Shown: positions 1 through 6,709, counted from the stretch's first letter. The stretch: DNA of 8,471 bases from Betaproteobacteria bacterium UBA931 (GCA_002293615.1 DBDN01000054.1:1-8471), one strand, 5' to 3'. Program-made: numbers and translations. The notes: generated by a model from the letters alone, not told the origin.

Positions 1-264
1 GGCCATGGTTTTACTCTTGACGATAATGTCTTTAAGGATTTTATTGACGGCATGGCCGATATGAATTTCGCCGTTCGCATACGGTGGCCCGTCATGCAAC
101 ACAAAGCGCGGGCGCCCAACGCCCGCTGCGCGAATCGCTTGATAGATTTTCTTTTGCCGCCACTCGTCCACCCAGCCCGGCTCGCGTTTGGCCAGGTTGC
201 CGCGCATCGGAAACGGTGTTTCCGGCAAATTCAGTGTTTCCCGATAATCGTTGTTTTCCGACAT
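1..264 (-). CDS. ileS: Isoleucyl-tRNA synthetase, N-terminal 88 residues (3' part outside window)
   Basis: This gene encodes a cytoplasmic class I aminoacyl-tRNA synthetase that charges tRNA-Ile with isoleucine. Only the first 88 codons are present and the frame runs open off the left edge. The fragment begins MSENNDYRETLNLPETPFPM, the typical IleS opening. It continues through the LHDGPPYANG segment (about residues 56-65) to the class I HIGH signature, here exactly H-I-G-H at residues 68-71, followed by NKILKDIIVKSKTM. This part builds the ATP-binding face of the Rossmann catalytic domain; the editing domain, KMSKS loop and zinc-binding tail lie outside. The ATG at 264 is preceded by a GAGAGA stretch at a suitable distance. 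It begins 32 bp after the ribF stop on the same strand, the usual ribF-ileS arrangement, so cotranscription is likely. The identification is essentially certain from the sequence. Confidence 0.97.
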   Translation of the reverse strand, partial: MSENNDYRETLNLPETPFPMRGNLAKREPGWVDEWRQKKIYQAIRAAGVGRPRFVLHDGPPYANGEIHIGHAVNKILKDIIVKSKTMA

Positions 265-296
265 TTCATTCTCTCATCTTCAAATCAATATTTTTA

Positions 297-1238
297 TTAA
301 CCTACTTGCAATATTGCCCGCGCCTTTTGTGCATCCTGCCTGATCTGGTCTACCAGCGTATCGACGTTGGGAAAGCGCATTTCATCACGAATACGCCGGA
401 TAAACTCCACCTCGACATAATGTCCATACACATCTTCGGCAAAATCGAAAAGGTGTACCTCGAGCGTCGGCAATGCATTGCTTCCCGCCACGGTCGGGCG
501 GACGCCGATATTGGCAACGCCGAAGCGCATTGCGCCAAGCCCGCGTACCCGCACGGCAAAAACGCCGGTAATGGCCGGCTTTAACGCCATCACCAGGTTC
601 AATGTGGGAAAACCCATCATACGCCCGCGCCGGTCACCGCGACGCACACGCCCGTCAATCGAATAAGGCCGGCCAAGTAAAGACGCCGCCTCGGCAATAT
701 CGTTTTTCGACAACGCCTCGCGCACCGCCGTTGAAGACACACGCTGCCCATGGCGCATGACCGCCTCCATCTCCTCGACTACGAAAGCATTTTTTCGACC
801 ATGCAAAAACGCCAGATTTCCTTGCCGCCCTTTGCCGAACTTCGCTTCGGCGCTGATCAACAACCAGCCAACACGCATCGTTTTCGCCAGAAAAACATCC
901 GCAAAAATATCGGCGCTCATTTGCGCCAAACGCCCGTCGAAACGCAGCAGATAAGTCCGCTCAATGCCCGTGCGCGCGATTTGGTTCAATTTGGCGCGCA
1001 ACGACAATAATTTGCGCGGCGCCTGCGCCTTCATAAAATAATCGCGCGGCGACGGTTGAAACGTCAGCACAGACGGAATTAAATCCAGATCGCTTGCCGC
1101 TTCACATACCCTGCGCATCATCGCCTGATGCCCGATATGCACACCGTCGAAATTGCCCAACGCCAGAGCAACGCCTTTTTCGCGCGCGCGCTCCGACTCA
1201 TATCGGGAAAGTACCGGCAATGTCCGAAAAATTTTCAC
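297..1238 (-). CDS. ribF: Bifunctional riboflavin kinase / FMN adenylyltransferase (FAD synthetase)
   Basis: This enzyme converts riboflavin to FMN (kinase) and FMN to FAD (adenylyltransferase) in the cytoplasm. The protein is 313 residues from the GTG at 1238, the family's usual length, and opens with VKIFRTLPVL (fMet-KIF). The N-terminal nucleotidyltransferase half shows GNFDGVHIGH (residues 28-37) and SSTAVREAL (about 168-176). The C-terminal kinase half shows GDRRGRMMGFPTLNL (about 201-215), GVANIGVRPTVAG, and EVHLFDFAEDVYG with the conserved Glu at about 260. The frame stays open to an ATG at 1412, but the 58 extra residues are unlike RibF, so GTG is preferred although its ribosome site is weak; an ATG at 1256 is the alternative. 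Two normally conserved nucleotidyltransferase motifs are altered: TFEPHP reads TFQPSP, and the usual GDDFRFG-like loop reads SAEAKFG. ileS follows after 32 bp. Confidence 0.95.
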   Translation of the reverse strand: MKIFRTLPVLSRYESERAREKGVALALGNFDGVHIGHQAMMRRVCEAASDLDLIPSVLTFQPSPRDYFMKAQAPRKLLSLRAKLNQIARTGIERTYLLRFDGRLAQMSADIFADVFLAKTMRVGWLLISAEAKFGKGRQGNLAFLHGRKNAFVVEEMEAVMRHGQRVSSTAVREALSKNDIAEAASLLGRPYSIDGRVRRGDRRGRMMGFPTLNLVMALKPAITGVFAVRVRGLGAMRFGVANIGVRPTVAGSNALPTLEVHLFDFAEDVYGHYVEVEFIRRIRDEMRFPNVDTLVDQIRQDAQKARAILQVG

Positions 1239-1321
1239 AAAACACCATGAACACATCAAGGCGGCATCGAGGGAAACGTGCCGCCGTACGTCAAAACCAT
1301 GCGCCAAAATAAGAGCCGTTG

Positions 1322-1327
1322 ATTCTA
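1322..1327 (-). promoter_or_regulatory. Candidate -10 element for ribF
   Basis: Read on the minus strand the sequence is GGGTTAGAATCAACGG, whose TAGAAT matches the sigma-70 -10 consensus at five of six positions. It would place a transcript start about 75 bases before the ribF GTG. No good -35 hexamer lies 16-18 bp upstream, so this is a tentative call based on one hexamer only. Confidence 0.25.
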
Positions 1328-1622
1328 ACCCATCGGGCTGCCTGCGTCTGCCCAATGGATCGCTCCAGTTATTCGTCGCTTGGATTGACCTTATTCCGAA
1401 AAATCTGGCCAATTAGAATGAGACTGTAGATGATACCGGCTGAATTTGCCCACCGGCACAGAAAATCACCCCCTGCGGCGGAATCGAAAAAATCAAATTT
1501 TTCCAGTTTAGAGTGGTACGGATTTGGAGATAGGATTAATTATGTACCGATTATTACGCCTCAATATAATCGCTTGTAATAAGTAGCTTACGCACACTTC
1601 AAAAAAATACAAAAACATAACC

Positions 1623-1642
1623 GCCGAAACCAGTGCTTCGGC
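1623..1642 (-). terminator. Possible hairpin terminator downstream of yajQ
   Basis: GCCGAA (1623-1628) and TTCGGC (1637-1642) form a six-base-pair stem with an eight-base loop. On the minus strand the hairpin is followed, after GGTTA, by the T-rich GTTTTTGTATTTTTTT. That makes it a weak candidate Rho-independent terminator for the argF-argG-yajQ direction. The U-tract is not adjacent to the stem and the stem is short, so it may not function. No better terminator is visible between yajQ and ribF. Confidence 0.25.
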
Positions 1643-1685
1643 TTAAGTATTTAGACATGTTTAACATAACGAATGCCCTGAATCC

Positions 1686-1703
1686 GGGGGGGGGCGCGCG
1701 CCC
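1686..1703. repeat. Nine-G homopolymer fused to a 12-bp GC palindrome
   Basis: Nine consecutive G residues (1686-1694) run directly into CGCGCGCCC. Bases 1692-1703 read GGGCGCGCGCCC, a perfect palindrome. Homopolymer G runs of this length are prone to slippage, and the palindrome can form a strong hairpin. There is no credible coding frame across it. In the plus frame it would encode a short run ending in a stop at about 1744-1746, but that frame has no start. The exact G count may be uncertain, because such tracts are also common sequencing-error sites. Confidence 0.85.
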
Positions 1704-1750
1704 AATCAGTGGCATGCCGTTTATTATGATCGGCTACACCATATAAAAAA

Positions 1751-2236
1751 TCAATCCCGGAAATTCTGATACTGCAATGGGTAATCGGTAATATTTTTCT
1801 TCATCAGCGCAATCGCTTCTTGTAAATCATCGCGCTTGTTGCCGGAAACGCGCACGGTATCGCCTTGAATCGACGCCTGCACTTTCATCTTGTTGTCCTT
1901 GATCATCTTGACGATTTTCTTTGCCAATTCCTGCTCGACACCAGTGCGTACAGTAACGGTTTGCTTCACTTTGCCACCGGAAATTTTTTCAACTTCGCCT
2001 TCTTTGAGCGAGCGCACATCGACACTGCGTTTGCCCAGCTTGCCAACGACGATATCCATCACCTGCTGGCGTTTGAAATCATCATCGGCAAACAACGTCA
2101 ATATTTTATCTTTGTATTCAACACGAGCGTCGGAACCTTTGAAATCGAAACGGTTGCCGATTTCTTTATTCGCCTGATCGACGGCATTACGCACTTCGAC
2201 TTCATTAATTTCGGAAACAATATCAAACGAAGGCAT
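1751..2236 (-). CDS. yajQ: YajQ family nucleotide-binding protein (UPF0234/DUF520)
   Basis: The protein is 161 residues, the normal YajQ length, and collinear with the family from end to end. It starts MPSFDIVSEINEVEVRNAVD, has the NRFDFKGSDARVEY segment (about residues 28-41), a central LGKRSVDVRSL stretch (about 67-77), and ends with ITDYPLQYQNFRD. The fold is a pair of ferredoxin-like domains in a small soluble cytoplasmic protein. Family members bind nucleotides or RNA, and homologues in Xanthomonas and Pseudomonas have been reported as cyclic-di-GMP effectors; whether this copy does so cannot be read from the sequence. The start is well supported by AAAGGA about seven bases before the ATG at 2236. 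It lies 120 bp after argG on the same strand, with an inverted repeat in the gap. Identity is secure; function is only partly known for the family. Confidence 0.96.
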   Translation of the reverse strand: MPSFDIVSEINEVEVRNAVDQANKEIGNRFDFKGSDARVEYKDKILTLFADDDFKRQQVMDIVVGKLGKRSVDVRSLKEGEVEKISGGKVKQTVTVRTGVEQELAKKIVKMIKDNKMKVQASIQGDTVRVSGNKRDDLQEAIALMKKNITDYPLQYQNFRD

Positions 2237-2266
2237 GTTTTTTCCTTTCAGGTTCTGGCAATGCGA

Positions 2267-2331
2267 AATCGGGAGCCCGCTGGTTTCAATCGCGCTTAAA
2301 TACGCGATTGGTCATTCAGGGATTCCCGATT
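2267..2331. repeat. Nested inverted repeats in the argG-yajQ gap
   Basis: The inner element is an eight-base-pair perfect inverted repeat, CAATCGCG (2287-2294) with CGCGATTG (2303-2310), enclosing an eight-base AT-rich loop. Outside it AATCGGGA (2267-2274) pairs with TCCCGATT (2324-2331). TTCCCGATT or a close variant also recurs near 2334 and at 2350-2358, beside and into the argG stop. No T-run follows the stem on either strand, so a classical terminator is not supported. It may be an mRNA-stabilising or processing hairpin between argG and yajQ, or a protein-binding site. Confidence 0.6.
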
Positions 2332-2356
2332 GATTCCCGGCATTTGAATTTCCCGA

Positions 2357-3583
2357 TTACTTCATCGGGCGTTTTTTCTTGGCCTCGATCCGCAAACGCA
2401 ATGCGTTAAGCTTGATAAAGCCCTCGCCGTCTTTTTGATTGAACGCACCGCCGTCGTCTTCAAAAGTCACCACGTTTTCTTCAAACAACGAATCTTTCGA
2501 ACTGCGCCCGACGCATTGCACGGTGCCTTTGTACAGCTTGAGACGCACAACGCCATTGACAAACGCCTGAGATTCATCAATGAGGTTTTGCAGCAGCTTG
2601 CGCTCAGGGCTGAACCAGTAACCGTTATAAATCAAACGCGCATAGCGCGGCATCAAATCATCTTTTAACGCGGCAACCTCACGATCCAACGTCAGCGACT
2701 CCATCGCTCTGTGTCCTTTGAGCATAATCGTGCCGCCCGGCGTTTCGTAGCAACCGCGCGACTTCATACCGACATAACGATTTTCAACAATATCCAAACG
2801 GCCGATACCATGCTTTCCACCCAGTTCATTCAATGCTGCCAATACTTTCGCCGGCGACATTTTTTTGCCGTCAATCGCGACAATATCGCCTTTTTTATAC
2901 TCAAGTTCGATAACTTGCGGCGTGTTTGGCGCTTTTTCCGGCGAAACGGTGGTACGCCACATGGAATCTTCCGGCGTGAAATCGGGGTCTTCAAGGACAC
3001 CGCCTTCATAGCTGATGTGCAGCATATTGGCGTCCATTGAGTAAGGTGCCTTGCCCTTGCGCTTCTTGAAATCGACAGGAATACCGTGCTTGTCGGCATA
3101 AGCCAGCAACTTTTCACGCGACAGCAAATCCCACTCACGCCACGGTGTAATAATTTTGACATCGGGCATCAATGCGTAAGCGCCCAATTCAAAACGCACC
3201 TGATCGTTACCCTTGCCGGTCGCACCATGCGCAATCGCATCGGCCTTGGTTTTTTTGGCAATCTCCACCATCCGTTTGGCGATCAGCGGCCGCGCAATGG
3301 ATGTGCCAAGCAAATATTCGCCTTCATAAACAGCATTGGCGCGAAACATCGGAAAGACAAAATCGCGCACAAATTCTTCGCGCAAGTCGTCAATAAAAAT
3401 ATTTTCTTTCTTGATGCCCAGTTGCAACGCCTTTTTACGCGCAGGCTCCAGCTCTTCCCCCTGCCCGATATCGGCGGTAAAAGTGACCACCTCGCAATCA
3501 TAAACGTCCCGTAACCATTTCAGGATTACTGACGTATCAAGCCCGCCAGAATAAGCCAGCACCACACGTTTCACTTTACTCAT
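2357..3583 (-). CDS. argG: Argininosuccinate synthase
   Basis: This enzyme condenses citrulline and aspartate with ATP to give argininosuccinate, the penultimate step of arginine synthesis, in the cytoplasm. It has 408 residues and no gaps against the family. The N-terminal nucleotide-binding domain carries the PP-loop ATPase signature AYSGGLDTS (residues 10-18), and TADIGQGEE follows near 36-44. HGATGKGNDQVRFE (about 119-132) and YSMDANMLHISYEGG (about 181-195) are the expected substrate-binding segments of the synthetase domain. The basic tail ends RIEAKKKRPMK. The start ATG at 3583 has a clear GAGGA about eight bases upstream. It lies 164 bp downstream of argF and 120 bp upstream of yajQ on the same strand, so the two arginine genes are probably expressed together. 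No anomalies were seen. Confidence 0.98.
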   Translation of the reverse strand: MSKVKRVVLAYSGGLDTSVILKWLRDVYDCEVVTFTADIGQGEELEPARKKALQLGIKKENIFIDDLREEFVRDFVFPMFRANAVYEGEYLLGTSIARPLIAKRMVEIAKKTKADAIAHGATGKGNDQVRFELGAYALMPDVKIITPWREWDLLSREKLLAYADKHGIPVDFKKRKGKAPYSMDANMLHISYEGGVLEDPDFTPEDSMWRTTVSPEKAPNTPQVIELEYKKGDIVAIDGKKMSPAKVLAALNELGGKHGIGRLDIVENRYVGMKSRGCYETPGGTIMLKGHRAMESLTLDREVAALKDDLMPRYARLIYNGYWFSPERKLLQNLIDESQAFVNGVVRLKLYKGTVQCVGRSSKDSLFEENVVTFEDDGGAFNQKDGEGFIKLNALRLRIEAKKKRPMK

Positions 3584-3747
3584 GAATTTTCCTCAACTGA
3601 CATTGACACATCGCTTGCATCAGACAGCAAGCCGTTTATCTTCGCCGGAACAACCGCCATGCAAACGCATGTTCACGCACTTAATCGCCGTCCTGTTTTC
3701 AACGCGCCCCCGATTGACTATACCGCCGAAGGCCATGGCTGTTTATT
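3584..3747. other. argF-argG intergenic spacer with small hairpins
   Basis: This 164-bp gap has no coding potential of its own. It contains two short inverted repeats. GCTTGC (3613-3618) pairs with GCAAGC (3627-3632), and CATGC (3658-3662) pairs with GCATG (3667-3671) around a four-base loop. Neither is followed by a T-run on the minus strand. A TTGAAA on the minus strand has no matching -10 at the right spacing, so I cannot place a separate argG promoter. The gap ends with the argG ribosome-binding site GAGGA. Confidence 0.5.
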
Positions 3748-4674
3748 TTAATCCGTTTTTAGTTGGCCGAGCAGCAAAAATTCAAGCAGTGCTTTTTGCG
3801 CATGCATCCGGTTTTCCGCCTCGACCCAGACCAGGCTTTGCGGGCCGTCAATCACATCCGCCGAAACCTCTTCGCCGCGATGCGCGGGCAGGCAATGCAT
3901 GAATACGGCGTCGGGCGCGCCCAAGCTCATTACCTCGCCATCAACATGCCATCCCTTGAAATCGCGCATCCGCTTTTCGTTTTCGGCTTCCATGCCCATA
4001 CTCGCCCAGACGTCGGTGGTAATCAACGATGCGCCGCGCGCGGCATCCAGCGGATCAGCGAACGTTTCCAGATGGGCGTGCTCAGCGTCGGTTAAACGCG
4101 AATCGTCGATAGCATAGCCGGGTGGCGTGGAAACATGCATTTTAAAATTAAGCATGGCGGAGGCATTAATCCACGAATAAAGCATATTATTGGTGTCGCC
4201 GATCCAAGCGACCGCTTTGCCGGTAATCGGGCCGCGGTGTTCCTGATAAGTAAAAACATCGGCAAGCACCTGGCATGGGTGGTATTCATCAGTCAGCCCG
4301 TTGATTACAGGCACTCTCGAATATCCGGCAAACTCCTCCACCATAGCCTGCGCATACGTACGGATCATGACAATATCGGCCATGCTCGAAATTACCCGCG
4401 ACGTATCTTTGACCGGCTCGCCACGGGCGATCTGTGTGTCGCCTGCACTCAACATCAGCACATTGCCGCCCAATTGCAACATGCCGACCTCAAACGAAAC
4501 ACGCGTTCGTGTCGACGATTTTTCAAAAATCATCGCCAGCGTTTTATCGCTTAGCGTATGGCAGGGTTCGCCGCGCTTGAGACGCGCCTTAATCCACGCA
4601 GCGCGCTTGAAAAGATAATGGAGCTCATCGACAGAGCAATCGTTGAGCGTTAAGAAATGTCGGGGCTTCATCAT
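3748..4674 (-). CDS. argF: Ornithine carbamoyltransferase
   Basis: This enzyme transfers the carbamoyl group of carbamoyl phosphate to ornithine, giving citrulline, which the neighbouring argG product uses next. With the ATG at 4674 it has 308 residues, the normal length for an anabolic OTC. The carbamoyl-phosphate motif STRTR is at about 54-58 and HPCQVLAD at 132-139. WIGDTNNM follows at about 157-164, the ornithine-loop MGMEAENEKR near 226, and the catalytic HCLPAHRGEE at 260-269. The frame stays open to 4887, but the extra 71 residues are not OTC-like and would cross the divergent control region. GGAG lies nine bases before the ATG at 4674; the adjacent ATG at 4671 is an equally possible start. 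Transcription probably begins in the palindrome-containing region at 4723-4744. Confidence 0.97.
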   Translation of the reverse strand: MMKPRHFLTLNDCSVDELHYLFKRAAWIKARLKRGEPCHTLSDKTLAMIFEKSSTRTRVSFEVGMLQLGGNVLMLSAGDTQIARGEPVKDTSRVISSMADIVMIRTYAQAMVEEFAGYSRVPVINGLTDEYHPCQVLADVFTYQEHRGPITGKAVAWIGDTNNMLYSWINASAMLNFKMHVSTPPGYAIDDSRLTDAEHAHLETFADPLDAARGASLITTDVWASMGMEAENEKRMRDFKGWHVDGEVMSLGAPDAVFMHCLPAHRGEEVSADVIDGPQSLVWVEAENRMHAQKALLEFLLLGQLKTD

Positions 4675-4722
4675 TTTTGGGCTCTCCGGGAACGAATTGA
4701 TCGAATACGTTTTGAAAAGTGG

Positions 4723-4744
4723 GTATGCATTATACAATGCATAC
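4723..4744. promoter_or_regulatory. Operator-like perfect inverted repeat between argF and the glycosyltransferase genes
   Basis: GTATGCAT (4723-4730), a six-base TATACA spacer and ATGCATAC (4737-4744) form a perfect 8-bp inverted repeat of 22 bp in total. It sits about 50 bp from the argF start and 70 bp from the divergent gene. It contains -10-like hexamers for both strands: TATAAT on the minus strand (4734-4729) and TATACA or TACAAT on the plus strand. Two-fold symmetry of this size overlapping a promoter is what a dimeric regulator's site looks like. The core TGCAT...ATGCA loosely resembles an ArgR box (TGAAT...ATTCA), but the arm spacing differs, so the regulator is unknown. Confidence 0.55.
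4729..4734 (-). promoter_or_regulatory. Candidate -10 element of the argF promoter
   Basis: The minus strand reads GCATTGTATAATGCATACC, with a perfect TATAAT preceded by TG. It would start the argF transcript close to position 4722, giving a leader of about 48 bases that carries the GGAG ribosome site. The region 16-18 bp upstream has no good -35 hexamer, so the promoter would depend on the -10 alone or on an activator. Its position inside the inverted repeat suggests the same site could control it. Confidence 0.4.
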
Positions 4745-4813
4745 ATTACAACCTTCTTTATTTCTCGCCGCCCTGTTTCTATTGACCGGTCAAATGCAAT
4801 AAAACCCAAAGTG

Positions 4814-6700
4814 ATGAACGCTTCCCTCTCGCCATGCTCTCTGCGCCGAATCCCGATGACGCACGCGAGCTTCATACTCATCATCACCGCGATCTATGTT
4901 TGGGCTGCCTATCATTCAAGCGGGATGTACCCGGACACGCCACGCGATTTTTATTTCGCCCAGCGCATTGCTTTGGGCGATGAATTTCCCCTCAACGGTC
5001 CCGCGGCAAACAATACTTTCCACTCCGGCCCACTCTGGTTTTATATTCTGGCGCTTCCTCTCTGGCTGACCGGCTTGCCGGGGATCATTCCAATAACAGT
5101 CGGCCTCTTCGGTGCAACCAAATTTCTTCTCTATTACCGATTGGGATGGCTGTTTGGCGGCGCCCAGGCAGCGATTATTTTTGTTCTGGCCAGTTTATAC
5201 CCCGGATGGTCTTCCTATACACTTGTTCCGCTCACACACACCATCGTAATAGAAGCAACCACAATACTCGGCATTTTCGCGGCAATTCATGCGCGTCGGC
5301 AACAAACATACCTTTCTTATGCCGCGCTGGGCCTCGCCGTCGCGCTGATGCTTCACGCCCATCCCACCGCTTTTTTTCCTGCGCTATTTCTCGGTATCTT
5401 CACGCTCTGGGCGCTGCCGACATGGAAAAGACGTTTTTCATTCATTTTGATAAGCATAGCGGTAACGACTCTTCTGTTTCTCCCGGTTATTATCGGACAA
5501 GCCATACATGGTTTTCCCGACCTTGAGAACTTGGCCTCTTACTCGAATAAAGAACCGCTGACGCTTTCACTAAAACGCTTTTTCGGGCTATGGGCGGCTG
5601 TCTTCTTGTACGGCACCCATTACATCGCGCGATTCTGGTTTGAGCTCCCAACGCTTGTTTGCCTTCTGCTTGTTCTCGCGCAATCGTGCGCTCTATTTGT
5701 CATCGGCAGAAGCCTTTATCTCTACGGAAAAACCTCTTATAAAAATAAAAAAATCATTGCGCTGCTGCTCGTTTTCATGATACTGCATACGTTCGTTATC
5801 ATGCTGCTGCGCAGTATTACCCCTCTCTGGTTCAGTTTTTCTTATCTGCCCGCTATCACTATACTGTGCGGCATCGGCCTTTATGAACTGGGCAAACAAG
5901 GCGCCAGAGGGAGATATGCCGCGGTTTCCATCATGGTTTTCTGGTTTTGTTGGAGCATGGCCGGAAACTTTTATATCGGAAAATCTCTTTATGAACCTTT
6001 TGTCGATACGCCGCCTCCCAAAAAACGTTCCTTAATGAATATAAGCAATCTCGGATTTATCAATAACGGCAAACATATCACCGTCGCCCGATTCCCCATT
6101 GCCGATCTTTATACCATGGCGGAACCACTGTGCGATCCCGTACATGTTTACGGCCATTATGCGCTGTTTATTGACACGACGTTCGGTGCCGGCGTAGAGA
6201 AACATTGCACCTCCTCAAAACAGGTTTCTCTTGGCGGATATGTTGATATCCGACAAAACGAAAAAGGGATGATCGGTCTGCGGGACTACGCATGGACAAC
6301 GCTTCAGCTTGAGCCGCAAAAATGGCTGGGCACATTGGGCGTTATCGCCCCTGAAAAAGTGTGGTCGGCATCAAAACCCTTATTTATTTCCAACCCAAAC
6401 ATGTATCCGCCGCATCGTGACACCCCTCTTGATATTCGGGACTTTTCCGTGGAAATAAAAATACCGACTGACCGGGCGATTCTGGTATCCAAACGCCTGG
6501 GAACCCTTCGTATCAGCAGTGCCTTTTTAAATGGCTCCTCTGTAGTGCCGTCGTATCAGGATATTTCAGGAACTTTTGTTTTTGCCCTGCCATTTTCAAA
6601 CACATCAACAACCGATAAATATTCGAATTGGACTTTTAATATTCAAGGCGACCCCGATTACATCGATATCGTTTCATTCCGCGCCCAAACGACTCTCTGA
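4814..6700 (+). CDS. Multi-pass GT-C type glycosyltransferase (ArnT/PMT-like) with C-terminal extracytoplasmic domain
   Basis: This is a probable integral membrane glycosyltransferase using a lipid-phosphate sugar donor on the periplasmic side. The length is 628 residues. Residues 1-390 hold about ten or more hydrophobic segments, the first at about 18-36 (ASFILIITAIYVWAAY). The first outer loop carries GMYPDTPRDFYFAQ with acidic residues D41 and D45, where GT-C enzymes place a catalytic Asp, then FHSGPLWFY (about 69-77), recalling the H-x-P-L-x-F/Y motif of the PMT/ArnT family. LMLHAHPTAFF is near 178-188. After the last membrane segment comes a soluble domain of roughly 240 residues, rich in predicted beta strands, with two cysteines (about 440 and 465) that could pair in the periplasm. 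The start is uncertain: ATG 4814 fits, ATG 4856 would give 614 residues, and neither has a clear ribosome site. The GT2 gene follows after 9 bp. The sugar and acceptor are unknown. Confidence 0.75.
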   Translation: MNASLSPCSLRRIPMTHASFILIITAIYVWAAYHSSGMYPDTPRDFYFAQRIALGDEFPLNGPAANNTFHSGPLWFYILALPLWLTGLPGIIPITVGLFGATKFLLYYRLGWLFGGAQAAIIFVLASLYPGWSSYTLVPLTHTIVIEATTILGIFAAIHARRQQTYLSYAALGLAVALMLHAHPTAFFPALFLGIFTLWALPTWKRRFSFILISIAVTTLLFLPVIIGQAIHGFPDLENLASYSNKEPLTLSLKRFFGLWAAVFLYGTHYIARFWFELPTLVCLLLVLAQSCALFVIGRSLYLYGKTSYKNKKIIALLLVFMILHTFVIMLLRSITPLWFSFSYLPAITILCGIGLYELGKQGARGRYAAVSIMVFWFCWSMAGNFYIGKSLYEPFVDTPPPKKRSLMNISNLGFINNGKHITVARFPIADLYTMAEPLCDPVHVYGHYALFIDTTFGAGVEKHCTSSKQVSLGGYVDIRQNEKGMIGLRDYAWTTLQLEPQKWLGTLGVIAPEKVWSASKPLFISNPNMYPPHRDTPLDIRDFSVEIKIPTDRAILVSKRLGTLRISSAFLNGSSVVPSYQDISGTFVFALPFSNTSTTDKYSNWTFNIQGDPDYIDIVSFRAQTTL

Positions 6701-6709
6701 TCAAACCCC

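Larger units (their letters stand above)
1239..1750. other. 512-bp spacer between yajQ and ribF with no convincing gene
   Basis: No protein of recognisable family is encoded here on either strand. Visible elements are a -10-like TAGAAT upstream of ribF (1322-1327, minus), an AT-rich inverted repeat GAAAAA/TTTTTC (1486-1491 and 1498-1503), a perfect TATAAT on the plus strand at 1565-1570 without a good -35, a six-base-pair hairpin (1623-1642), and a nine-G run joined to a 12-bp GC palindrome (1686-1703). A 14-codon frame at 1542-1586 has an AGGA six bases before its ATG but nothing else to support it. The spacer is long for this otherwise compact strand. It could hold a leader for ribF, the yajQ terminator, or the scar of a lost gene. 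Confidence 0.6.

Noticed and set aside
84..584. 166-codon open frame on the plus strand across ileS and ribF
   Set aside because: It spans two well-supported minus-strand genes and their gap and has no protein-like signature.
1239..1412. N-terminal extension of the RibF frame by 58 residues to an ATG at 1412
   Set aside because: The extra residues do not resemble RibF, the family starts with M/V-K-I-F-R about where the GTG at 1238 falls, and the resulting 313 residues is the usual length.
1663..1746. Short plus-strand frame through the G9 tract ending at about 1746, possibly the end of a lost membrane protein
   Set aside because: It has no start codon, is under 30 codons, and its Gly run comes only from the homopolymer.
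1865..2299. 144-codon open frame on the plus strand opposite yajQ
   Set aside because: It is antisense to a full-length conserved gene and has no recognisable family; it is a by-product of yajQ codon use.
3086..3514. 142-codon open frame on the plus strand opposite argG
   Set aside because: It is antisense to conserved argG sequence, and its composition is that of a mirror frame without domain features.
4135..4554. 139-codon open frame on the plus strand opposite argF
   Set aside because: It is fully antisense to the conserved OTC core and has no family resemblance.
4727..4741. Canonical ARG box (ArgR operator) upstream of argF
   Set aside because: The half-sites TGCAT and ATGCA are similar, but the spacer between them is not the one expected for an ARG box, so it is reported only as an unassigned inverted repeat.
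4643..4813. Upstream part of the open frame of the GT-C gene, beginning at an ATG at 4643 inside argF
   Set aside because: It overlaps the argF start antisense and runs through the divergent promoter; the membrane protein proper begins near 4814 or 4856.
4675..4887. N-terminal extension of OTC to a start at 4887
   Set aside because: The family start is MKPRHFLTL; the 71 added residues are not OTC-like, and translating them would cross the palindromic promoter region and the start of the divergent gene.
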